This document shows positions 7,577 to 13,447 of a stretch of 13,447 nt of DNA, in pieces. The notes beneath the pieces were generated by a model. That model was not told the DNA's origin and ran no database searches. It saw only the letters and a program-made list of their open reading frames with translations. This stretch comes from Oligoflexia bacterium (GTDB lineage: Bacteria; Bdellovibrionota; Bdellovibrionia; Bdellovibrionales; UBA1609), in assembly GCA_026914095.1 (NCBI GenBank), contig JAPPIY010000310.1, positions 1 to 13,447 of the forward strand, given 5' to 3'. Each line of letters begins with the position of its first letter. Position 1 is the stretch's first letter. The position numbers and the translations under genes are program-made.

Positions 7577-8761
7577 ATGCAAAATCCACTGAGCGCTTTT
7601 AAAATGCCAGATAAGTTAAAGAATGTTTTCTCTATTTTTATTTTTATTGGTTTGATTTCTTTTTGCGCTGGGCTTTTGATAGAGCCTGCGCGGGCTTGGC
7701 ATGCTTTTTTAACTTCCAGTTTATTTGTGTTGTTTATCAGTTTAGGCGGGGTGTTTTTTACAAGCCTTCAGCATGTGACAAAAGCGGGATGGAGTGTCAA
7801 TATCCGCCGTTTAATGGAGGGCTTTTCCGCTTATCTTCCTCTGGGAGCTTTGTTTGCTTTGGCTCTTTTATTTTCGGGAGATCATCTTTACTCTTGGTTT
7901 AATAAGGACATTGTGGCGGATGACGCTCTTTTACAGCATAAATCTGCTTATTTGAATTGGACTTTTTTTCTCATTCGCCTGCTTGTCTTTTTTGCAATAT
8001 GGATTTTCTTTTCAAAAAAATTAAACGCTCTGTCTTTAAAGCAGGATAAAACCGGGGAGCCAGAGATAAGCAATCAAAGCATTCCTTATTCAGTGGCTTT
8101 TTTGCTTTTATTTACTTTGAGTTTTTCTTTTTTCTGTTTTGACGCTTTAATGAGTTTAGAGCCGCATTGGTTTTCCACTATTTTTGCTGTTTATAATTTT
8201 TCAGGTCTTTTTCAATCTTTTATCGCTGTTTTAATTTTAGTGATTATTTATTTTAGAAGGACAGGGGTTTTAGATAAAAAAATTGTGAATGAAAACCACT
8301 TGCATGATTTAGGGAAATTTTTATTTGGCTTTACTGTTTTTTGGGCTTACATTGCCTTTAGCCAATATATGTTGATTTGGTATGCCAATTTGCCGGAAGA
8401 GGCTATTTATTATCTTCCTCGCTCTACAGGAGCTTGGAAGTGGGTCTCTTTATCTTTAATTGTGTTTAAATTTATTGTTCCTTTTTTATTTTTGCTCCCT
8501 CGCTGGGTGAAAAGAGATGAGGGCGCTTTAATTATCGCCTGCGCTCTTCTTTTAGTTATGCAGTATGTGGATCTTTATTGGATGGTTTATCCTCAGTTGG
8601 ATCACAAGCGCATTTTGTTTGGCTGGGTGGAGATAGGAACTTTGTTGGGCTTTATTGGTTTATTTTCTTTTAGCATTTTTCATTTTTTCAGCAACCATCC
8701 TTTAGTTCCCTTGCAAGATCCCAGACAAAAAGAATCCGCCACCCATGTTGTCACTTACTAG
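7577..8761 (+). CDS. actF: alternative complex III subunit ActF, membrane protein
   Basis: The second large NrfD-like membrane subunit of ACIII, a homologue of ActC without an assigned cofactor, proposed in structural work on the family to help form the membrane core and a possible proton path. The 394-residue protein has about ten hydrophobic helices. Segments such as FGFTVFWAYIAFSQYMLIWYANLPEE and the C-terminal HPLVPLQDPRQ match the 'quinol:cytochrome c oxidoreductase' ActF family. I place the start at ATG 7577 rather than GTG 7571, because AGGAG (7567-7571) overlaps the GTG but stands 5 bases from the ATG. It is the last gene of the operon; no cytochrome oxidase genes follow and no clear terminator is seen. 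Confidence 0.92.
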   Translation: MQNPLSAFKMPDKLKNVFSIFIFIGLISFCAGLLIEPARAWHAFLTSSLFVLFISLGGVFFTSLQHVTKAGWSVNIRRLMEGFSAYLPLGALFALALLFSGDHLYSWFNKDIVADDALLQHKSAYLNWTFFLIRLLVFFAIWIFFSKKLNALSLKQDKTGEPEISNQSIPYSVAFLLLFTLSFSFFCFDALMSLEPHWFSTIFAVYNFSGLFQSFIAVLILVIIYFRRTGVLDKKIVNENHLHDLGKFLFGFTVFWAYIAFSQYMLIWYANLPEEAIYYLPRSTGAWKWVSLSLIVFKFIVPFLFLLPRWVKRDEGALIIACALLLVMQYVDLYWMVYPQLDHKRILFGWVEIGTLLGFIGLFSFSIFHFFSNHPLVPLQDPRQKESATHVVTY

Positions 8762-8846
8762 TAGATTTTAATTTGCAATCCGTTTTGTGTCTCAAGCTTT
8801 TTGCCAGCCATTTGTTTCTTTTATTGTTCTTAACTCATCAATTCCC

Positions 8847-8903
8847 GTATTGTTCGTTAGTGTCTATGTTGTTCGTTAGTTTCTGTATTGTTCGTTAGTT
8901 TCT
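8847..8903. repeat. three tandem 19-bp repeats
   Basis: Three contiguous units occur at 8847-8865, 8866-8884 and 8885-8903. Unit 3 is GTATTGTTCGTTAGTTTCT; unit 1 differs at one position (GTGTCT for GTTTCT) and unit 2 at two near its start (ATGTTG). A degenerate relative, TATTGTTCTTAA, lies just upstream at about 8822. There are no spacers, so it is not a CRISPR. The role is unknown: repeated protein-binding sites or slippage-generated repeats are possible. Confidence 0.8.
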
Positions 8904-8977
8904 GCTGATTTTACGGATTTCCTCATGTTAAAGTTTTAGTTCACTTTCAGAAGCTAAGTTGTATGCCTTTAAAATTC

Positions 8978-9004
8978 GTCATTCCCGTGAAAACGGGAAT
9001 CCAT
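8978..9004. repeat. interspersed palindromic repeat (ATTCCCGT hairpin)
   Basis: A perfect 8-bp stem, ATTCCCGT (8981-8988) with ACGGGAAT (8993-9000), closes a GAAA tetraloop and is flanked by GTC and CCAT. The GTCATTCCCG...CGGGAATCCA form is a widespread interspersed palindrome in proteobacteria, comparable to Neisseria dRS3-type repeats. No T-tract follows, so it is not a standard terminator. Confidence 0.7.
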
Positions 9005-9044
9005 ATAAAGACTGCCTTTCAATAAAAAAATATCACTTGACTTT

Positions 9045-9088
9045 GTATAAAAAGTATAAAAACCCTGAAAAGGGTTAAACTAGTTTAA
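9045..9088. promoter_or_regulatory. cluster of direct repeat, hairpin and palindrome upstream of the hsdM promoter
   Basis: Three overlapping symmetric elements lie here. GTATAAAAA is repeated directly at 9045-9053 and 9054-9062. AACCCT-GAAA-AGGGTT (9061-9076) forms a 6-bp stem with a GAAA loop. TTAAACTAGTTTAA (9075-9088) is a perfect 14-bp palindrome. They end about 30 bases before the -35 box of the hsdM promoter, a position suited to a regulator site. No controller gene is visible in the window, so the regulatory role is inference. Confidence 0.35.
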
Positions 9089-9119
9089 AAATTTTCAAGC
9101 TTTTAGAGGCTGTTTTTTC

Positions 9120-9148
9120 TTGGCAACTGTTGGCTTTCTCCGTATATT
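9120..9148 (+). promoter_or_regulatory. sigma70-type promoter of the defence operon, probably giving a leaderless hsdM mRNA
   Basis: TTGGCA (9120-9125) and TATATT (9143-9148) each match the -35 and -10 consensus at five of six positions, with the optimal 17-base spacing. Transcription would begin about 7 bases after the -10, at or next to A9155, the first base of the hsdM ATG. HsdM has no Shine-Dalgarno of note. Confidence 0.6.
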
Positions 9149-9154
9149 TAAAGA

Positions 9155-10675
9155 ATGCCGAAAAATAAAGCAGAAAATAGCAAAGTTTTAATAGAAAACA
9201 AGCTGTGGTCAGCCGCTGACAGCTTGAGAAAAAACATTGATGCGGCGGAATACAAACATATTGTTTTAGGTTTGATATTTTTAAAATATATTTCTGATTC
9301 TTTTCAAAAAATCCATGACAAACTACAAAATATAAAAAACGCTGATCCAGAAGATCGGGACGAATACAAAGCGGAAAAAGTATTTTTTGTTCCTCCTTCG
9401 GCCCGCTGGTCTTATTTATGCTCTCGCGCCAAATTGCCGGAAATTGGCAAAGATATTGATTCAGCCATGTCTGCTATTGAAAAAGACAATCCTTCTCTTA
9501 AAAATGTTCTTCCAAAGGTTTATGCCAGAGGCAATCTTGACCCCATAAATTTAGGAAAATTGATTGATGAGTTCAGTAATATTGATATGGAATCCGCTAA
9601 AGATCGCAATGCCGACATTTTAGGTCATGTGTTTGAATATTTTTTAGGTCAATTTGGGCTGGCTGAAGGCAAAAAAGGCGGGCAGTTTTATACCCCTCTT
9701 TCTGTGGTGAAACTTCTTGTGGAGATGTTGGAACCCTATAAAGGCAGGGTGTTTGACCCTTGTTGCGGCACAGGGGGAATGTTTGTCCAGTCGGAAAAAT
9801 TTATTAAGGAGCATCAGGGCTTGGTTAAAGATATTTCCGTTTATGGACAGGAGAGCAATCAAACCACTTGGCGTTTGGCTAAAATGAATTTAGCGATAAG
9901 AGGCATTGGCAGTTTGCAAATTAAATGGAACAATGAAGGCTCTTTCCTTAATGATGAGCATCCCGACCTCAAGGCAGACTTTGTAATAGCCAATCCGCCA
10001 TTTAATGACAGCAATTGGAGTGGAAATTTATTAAAAAAGGATGGCCGTTGGAAATACGGAGTTCCACCCGCAGGCAATGCCAACTTTGCTTGGATTCAGC
10101 ATTTTGTCTATCATTTGTCGCCAAAAGGCGCCGCTGGCTTTGTTATGGCTAAAGGCTCTCTGACTTCCAAATCATCTAATGAAGATAGGATCCGCAAAAA
10201 TCTTGTCAATGCGGGTTTAGTGGATTGCATTGTCAATCTGCCCGCTAAACTTTTTTTAAACACACAAATCCCCGCTTCTCTTTGGTTTTTAAGGAGAGGC
10301 AAGACAAAACGAAAAGAGGAAGTCTTGTTTATTGACGCCCGAAATTTAGGCCATCTTATCACCCGAAGAAATCGCGTCTTGGATGATAAAGATATTAAAC
10401 AAATTTCTGCTGTTTATCACAATTGGAAAAGTGGGAATAAATCTTATAAAGATATTCCCGGTTTTTGCTGTTCTGTGTCTGTCAATAAAATTAAGGAATT
10501 GGATTATGTGTTAAGCCCTGGAAGATATGTGGGTTTGCCTGAAACAGAGGATGATTTTAATTTTTCCGATAGGTTTAACGAGTTAAAAAATAAACTAGAG
10601 GAGCAAATGAAAGAAGAAGCAGTCCTCAACAAACGCATTTTGAAAAATTTGGAAAGAGTAGATTATGAGAAATGA
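9155..10675 (+). CDS. hsdM: type I restriction-modification system methyltransferase subunit HsdM (N6-adenine)
   Basis: This subunit transfers a methyl group from S-adenosylmethionine to adenine N6 in the site read by HsdS. The 506-residue protein is full length. The N-terminal HsdM helical domain is clear (LWSAADSLRKNIDAAEYKH, then LGLIFLKYISDSF). The catalytic core has the GQFYTP entry segment, the SAM-binding motif FDPCCGTGGM (Asp201) and the catalytic motif N280-P-P-F283. The C-terminal region (about 465-506) is coiled coil, as used to contact HsdS. It is the first gene of the defence operon, with a near-consensus promoter whose predicted start site coincides with the ATG. A stop upstream and conservation from LWSAADSL onward support the start at 9155. 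The following 26-codon ORF overlaps its stop by ATGA. Confidence 0.95.
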   Translation: MPKNKAENSKVLIENKLWSAADSLRKNIDAAEYKHIVLGLIFLKYISDSFQKIHDKLQNIKNADPEDRDEYKAEKVFFVPPSARWSYLCSRAKLPEIGKDIDSAMSAIEKDNPSLKNVLPKVYARGNLDPINLGKLIDEFSNIDMESAKDRNADILGHVFEYFLGQFGLAEGKKGGQFYTPLSVVKLLVEMLEPYKGRVFDPCCGTGGMFVQSEKFIKEHQGLVKDISVYGQESNQTTWRLAKMNLAIRGIGSLQIKWNNEGSFLNDEHPDLKADFVIANPPFNDSNWSGNLLKKDGRWKYGVPPAGNANFAWIQHFVYHLSPKGAAGFVMAKGSLTSKSSNEDRIRKNLVNAGLVDCIVNLPAKLFLNTQIPASLWFLRRGKTKRKEEVLFIDARNLGHLITRRNRVLDDKDIKQISAVYHNWKSGNKSYKDIPGFCCSVSVNKIKELDYVLSPGRYVGLPETEDDFNFSDRFNELKNKLEEQMKEEAVLNKRILKNLERVDYEK

Positions 10676-10752
10676 AACAAAATAAGACTAAAACAATCAG
10701 ACAGGTGATTAAAAACTTTTTTAATGTTTTTTTGGCTAAATCGAAAAAATGA
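10672..10752 (+). CDS. possible 26-codon basic peptide overlapping the hsdM stop
   Basis: The ATG overlaps the hsdM TGA as ATGA, the classic arrangement for coupled translation. The product (MKQNKTKTIRQVIKNFF..., ending AKSKK) has ten Lys/Arg in 26 residues and could form an amphipathic basic helix. It ends 20 bases before the HepT-like gene. I recognise no family. It may be a genuine small protein, a coupling device that keeps ribosomes on the message across the 96-base gap, or a decayed N-terminus. Confidence 0.25.
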   Translation: MKQNKTKTIRQVIKNFFNVFLAKSKK

Positions 10753-10771
10753 TAAAAATAAAGGAGTTTTA

Positions 10772-11197
10772 ATGAAAAAAATAAATTATGAAAAGCTAGA
10801 AAAATCTATCACAAGGTTAAAAGAACAGTATGAGAATTTTTCAAATTTAAATAAGCAATCTTTATCTGAAATTAATAAGGAAGCTGTTAAAGAATCCGTC
10901 ATACAGCGGTTTGAAACCTGTTATGATACTTTGTGGAAAACTTTAAAAAAATATTTACAAGAAGAGTTAGGTTTGGTTTTACCGTTTGTAGCTCCTCCAA
11001 AAGTGATTTTTCGCAAATTTCGTGAAGCAGGGCTTATAGATGCGGAAGATTTAAACAGGTTATTTGGCTACATTCAATTAAGAATTGGAACGGCTCATGA
11101 TTATAGTTTAACTAAAGTTGAAGAGGCTTTAGATCAAATGGAAGACTTTATCCAAGATGCTTCACATATTTATAAATTGCTTATAGAGAACAAATGA
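10772..11197 (+). CDS. HepT-like HEPN toxin (HI0074-family 'nucleotidyltransferase substrate-binding protein')
   Basis: A 141-residue all-helical HEPN-domain protein of the HI0074 type. Related HepT proteins are ribonuclease toxins held inactive when a partner MNT enzyme (MntA) adds AMP to the Tyr of an RX4HXY motif. That motif is intact here: R104-IGTA-H109-D-Y111. The segments LEKSITRLKEQYENF, FETCYDTLWKTLKKYL and GLIDAEDLNRLF match the family. I start it at ATG 10772, since AAGGAG (10761-10766) is 5 bases upstream; the earlier ATG at 10724 has no such site. Its stop overlaps the next start by 4 bases (ATGA), the usual HEPN-MNT coupling, but the next ORF is an MNT-HsdS fusion rather than a free MntA. 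Confidence 0.88.
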   Translation: MKKINYEKLEKSITRLKEQYENFSNLNKQSLSEINKEAVKESVIQRFETCYDTLWKTLKKYLQEELGLVLPFVAPPKVIFRKFREAGLIDAEDLNRLFGYIQLRIGTAHDYSLTKVEEALDQMEDFIQDASHIYKLLIENK

Positions 11198-12717
11198 TTA
11201 AAGAAAGACGGATCGATCTAGAAGAAAGACAGCTTCGGCTAGTTAAACAGATTATCAAACGCTATATTTCTGGAAAAACAGTTTGGGCTTACGGTTCTCG
11301 TGTAACTTGGAAAGCCAATGAAAGCTCTGATTTAGATTTAGCTGTTTTTGATTGTGATTTAAAACAAATATCTCGTTTAAAATCAGCTTTTGAAGAAAGC
11401 AATTTACTCATATCGGTTGATGTGATGAACTGGGAAAAAATCCCTGAACAGTTTAAAACCAATATCAAAAAAAAATATGTAGTGTTGCAAGATCAAACAT
11501 TAGAAGAAAGCAGAGAAAGTCAAAGCAACAGCTGGAAAAAAGTAAAGCTTGGGGATATATGTTCAGATATTTCTTATGGATATACAGCAAGTGCAAAAGA
11601 AGAATCAATTGGTCCAAAATTCTTGAGAATTACAGATATTGTTGCTGATAGGATAAATTGGTCAGATGTTCCATATTGTGAAATCACAGATAGGAATATA
11701 GATAAATATAAACTAAAAAGAGGTGATATTGTTATTGCAAGAACAGGAGCAACTACTGGATATAACAAAACTATTAAATATGAAGTAAATTCTGTTTTTG
11801 CTTCATATTTAATTCGTTATAGAATAGATACCTCAGTAGCCTATCCTTTTTATATTGGTTACATTTTACAGTCAGATTATTGGAAAAATTTTGTAAGTAG
11901 TGTAAAAGGAGGTTCTGCACAACCTGGGGCAAATGCAAAACAGTTTGCGAGTTTTGAGTTTTCCCTCCCTCCTCTCCAAGAACAAAAAGCGATTGCTGAA
12001 GTGTTATCTAGCCTTGATGATAAAATTGAATTGCTACATAAACAAAACAAAACTTTGGAAGACTTAGCTCAAACCCTCTTCCGCAAGTGGTTTATAGAAG
12101 AGGCCAAAGACGATTGGGAAGAAGGCAAATTAGGAGATTGTTTAAAGACTATTGAATCTGGTTCAAGACCTAAAGGGGGTATTGATCCTAATTTAAAAAA
12201 CGGTATTCCAAGTATAGGAGCTGAAAGTATTAACGGCATAGGAAATTTTGATTTTTCAAAAACAAAGTATGTATCTTATGATTTTTTTAAAAAAATGAAA
12301 AAAGGCATTATAAAAGATTATGATATTTTAATTTACAAAGATGGCGCTTATATTGGTAAAAAAGCGATGTTCGGGCAAGGATTCCCTTTTAGAGAAATGT
12401 CTGTCAATGAACATATTTTTATTTTAAGAGCTAACAGTAAAACAAACCAATTTTTTATTTATTTTTTATTAGATCAAAAGGAACTTTCAAAATTAAATGC
12501 TAATTCCGCTCAACCCGGATTGAATCAACAAGCTATGAAATCGTTTAAAATTATGATACCTTCTAAAAATATGATGGATAGTTTTGGAAACACTGTAAAA
12601 CCATGGATTGATAAAATCCTTTTTAATAGCAATCAAATCAAGGGTTTGGAAAAAATTCGTAACACTCTATTACCAAAGTTGATGAATGGAAAGGTAAAAT
12701 TAAAATGTCCCAACTAA
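11194..12717 (+). CDS. fusion of MntA-like minimal nucleotidyltransferase with type I specificity subunit HsdS
   Basis: One 507-residue ORF holds two normally separate proteins. Residues 1-99 are a complete MNT-fold nucleotidyltransferase: GSR at 34-36, S-D46-L-D48, the third metal-binding Asp at VD76V, and the usual ending KKKYVVLQ. After a linker of about 14 residues (100-113), W114 opens a full HsdS: first target-recognition domain (about 114-257), central conserved region with LPPLQEQ (258-264) and a long helix ending FRKWF, second TRD (about 308-470), and distal helix GLEKIRNTLLPKLMNGKV. Both TRDs end in a QPG-type segment (QPGANAKQF, QPGLNQQAM). No ATG or Shine-Dalgarno is evident for separate HsdS translation. 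The MNT would AMPylate the upstream HEPN protein; HsdS would dock HsdM to its target sites. A 13-base overlap leads into the next gene. Confidence 0.9.
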   Translation: MIKERRIDLEERQLRLVKQIIKRYISGKTVWAYGSRVTWKANESSDLDLAVFDCDLKQISRLKSAFEESNLLISVDVMNWEKIPEQFKTNIKKKYVVLQDQTLEESRESQSNSWKKVKLGDICSDISYGYTASAKEESIGPKFLRITDIVADRINWSDVPYCEITDRNIDKYKLKRGDIVIARTGATTGYNKTIKYEVNSVFASYLIRYRIDTSVAYPFYIGYILQSDYWKNFVSSVKGGSAQPGANAKQFASFEFSLPPLQEQKAIAEVLSSLDDKIELLHKQNKTLEDLAQTLFRKWFIEEAKDDWEEGKLGDCLKTIESGSRPKGGIDPNLKNGIPSIGAESINGIGNFDFSKTKYVSYDFFKKMKKGIIKDYDILIYKDGAYIGKKAMFGQGFPFREMSVNEHIFILRANSKTNQFFIYFLLDQKELSKLNANSAQPGLNQQAMKSFKIMIPSKNMMDSFGNTVKPWIDKILFNSNQIKGLEKIRNTLLPKLMNGKVKLKCPN

Positions 12718-13447
12718 AAATGCATGAAAAAAAGCTTTTTGAGAAATTGTTTGATAGAGGAGGATATGTTCTTGATTTTAATGATCGTACTTTTGTTGAA
12801 TTCTTTAGAGATCACGGAATAAATATTGAAAAAGAAAAATATCGCTTTAATGGAAGATCTAAAATGAAAAGGCTTAGAGCTTTTTGGGAGATCGAATCAG
12901 ATAATGTTGTTGGAAAAGTGCTTCAGTCTTTACTTGAGTATGCTTGTGTTGTAGAAGCAGTTAATCCTAATGAAAAAAAAATCGCAAATAGTATTATTAA
13001 TAAATTACAAGGTGAAAGCCCTGAACAAAAGACAGAAAAAGTAATAGAAAGTGAGTTTTTAAAACGAGAGTTTACAGATATTTCATTACAGAAGCTAGAA
13101 TTGGATAGTGTAATAACAGAAGTGCTTCAGCAAAGAATCAATGAAATTGAAAAATGTTTAAAATCAAAATCAGCTTTAGCAACGATTTTCTTATGTGGTA
13201 GCGCTCTTGAAGGGATATTATTTGGTGTTGCAACAAACAACCCAGAAATATTTAATTCTGCAAATGCTAGCCCTAAAAATAAAAATGGAAAAGTTTTACA
13301 GTTTCAGAATTGGACGCTAAGTAATTTTATTGATGTGTCAAAAGAAGTAAGTTTTTTAAATGAAGATGTGAAAAAATTTAGTCATGCATTAAGAGATTTT
13401 AGAAATTACATTCATCCATACGAGCAGGCTAACCAACAGTTTAACCC
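12705..13447 (+). CDS. AbiJ-like HEPN-domain protein, truncated by window edge
   Basis: A frame open from ATG 12705 to the window end (247 codons, no stop), starting MSQLKMHEKKLFEKLF. It overlaps the fusion gene by 13 bases, with GGAAAGG (12688-12694) 10 bases upstream; a second ATG at 12720 is possible. The N-terminal 80 or so residues (FDRGGYVLDFNDRTFVEFFRDHGI, then KMKRLRAFWEIE and VVGKVLQSLLEY) look like a small helical domain that, from memory, accompanies HEPN proteins of the AbiJ type. The C-terminal part has a long helix, the segment LCGSALEGILFG and R230-DFRNYI-H237, an RX6H HEPN ribonuclease signature followed by P. This pattern fits an abortive-infection-type RNase effector. The family assignment needs a profile search; the motif itself is plain. 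Confidence 0.65.
   Translation, partial: MSQLKMHEKKLFEKLFDRGGYVLDFNDRTFVEFFRDHGINIEKEKYRFNGRSKMKRLRAFWEIESDNVVGKVLQSLLEYACVVEAVNPNEKKIANSIINKLQGESPEQKTEKVIESEFLKREFTDISLQKLELDSVITEVLQQRINEIEKCLKSKSALATIFLCGSALEGILFGVATNNPEIFNSANASPKNKNGKVLQFQNWTLSNFIDVSKEVSFLNEDVKKFSHALRDFRNYIHPYEQANQQFN

Larger units (their letters stand above)
8762..9154. other. repeat-rich intergenic region between the act operon and the defence operon
   Basis: About 390 bases without a credible gene. It holds, left to right, three tandem 19-bp repeats, an interspersed ATTCCCGT hairpin, a 9-bp direct repeat, a short GAAA-loop hairpin, a 14-bp palindrome and a near-consensus promoter for hsdM. No T-rich terminator follows actF. 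The density of repeats marks this as the junction between core respiratory genes and an acquired defence locus. Confidence 0.6.

Noticed and set aside
8847..8903. Possible CRISPR array
   Set aside because: The units are directly adjacent, only 19 bp, and have no spacers; no cas genes are seen.
8978..9004. ATTCCCGT hairpin as transcription terminator
   Set aside because: The stem is perfect but the following bases (CCATATAAAG) have no T run; the form matches an interspersed repeat.
9037..9060. Promoter using TTGACT (9037-9042) and TATAAA (9055-9060)
   Set aside because: The spacing is only 12 bases, too short for a sigma70 promoter; the TTGGCA/TATATT pair downstream is far better.
9061..9076. 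Intrinsic terminator for the act operon
   Set aside because: In the plus direction no T-tract follows the stem, and it lies 300 bases after actF. The T-rich side is on the minus strand, where no gene is read.
10724..10771. Upstream start for the HEPN gene at ATG 10724
   Set aside because: It adds 16 residues of low-complexity sequence without a ribosome site, while ATG 10772 has AAGGAG at ideal spacing.

Overview
The window reads as AT-rich chromosomal DNA from a Gram-negative bacterium. It carries an alternative complex III (ACIII) respiratory operon beside a defence island. Lipoprotein-type and Tat-type export signals, a multihaem cytochrome, an Rpn-type nuclease tail and frequent TTG starts all point to a diderm. 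ACIII is known from Bacteroidota, Myxococcota, Bdellovibrionota, Planctomycetota and relatives. From style alone I lean towards Bdellovibrionota or a related proteobacterial lineage, but the sequence does not fix the taxon.

Left edge (1-1242): the C-terminal end of an Rpn/PD-(D/E)XK transposase-like nuclease, then a weak terminator-like hairpin. Next, on the minus strand, comes a small secreted helical protein of unknown function. A roughly 400-base AT-rich gap follows and includes an imperfect 113-bp inverted repeat just before the respiratory operon.

Middle (1243-8761): a complete six-gene actABCDEF operon, all on the plus strand and tightly packed. It encodes the pentahaem cytochrome ActA, the Tat-exported iron-sulfur/molybdopterin-fold protein ActB, the quinol-site membrane protein ActC, the membrane anchor ActD, the monohaem lipoprotein cytochrome ActE and the membrane protein ActF. 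Together they form a quinol:cytochrome c (or quinol:oxidase) oxidoreductase that replaces the bc1 complex. No cytochrome oxidase genes follow ActF. Shine-Dalgarno positions argue for revised starts of actA (TTG at 1243) and actF (ATG at 7577).

Gap (8762-9154): no gene. It holds three tandem 19-bp repeats, an interspersed ATTCCCGT/ACGGGAAT hairpin, a cluster of direct and inverted repeats, and a near-consensus promoter (TTGGCA-N17-TATATT) placed so that hsdM is probably translated from a leaderless mRNA.

Right part (9155-13447): a compact defence operon: hsdM (type I DNA methyltransferase), a possible 26-codon ORF, a HepT-like HEPN toxin with the RX4HXY motif, and then a single ORF that fuses a complete MntA-like minimal nucleotidyltransferase (antitoxin) to a full two-TRD HsdS specificity subunit. 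Overlapping its end is a further gene, cut by the window edge, with a C-terminal HEPN-type RX6H motif and an N-terminus that resembles AbiJ-like proteins. The layout suggests that a HEPN/MNT toxin-antitoxin pair has been wired covalently into the specificity subunit of a type I restriction system. If so, toxin neutralisation would depend on the presence and perhaps assembly of the restriction-modification complex. No hsdR is present within the window.
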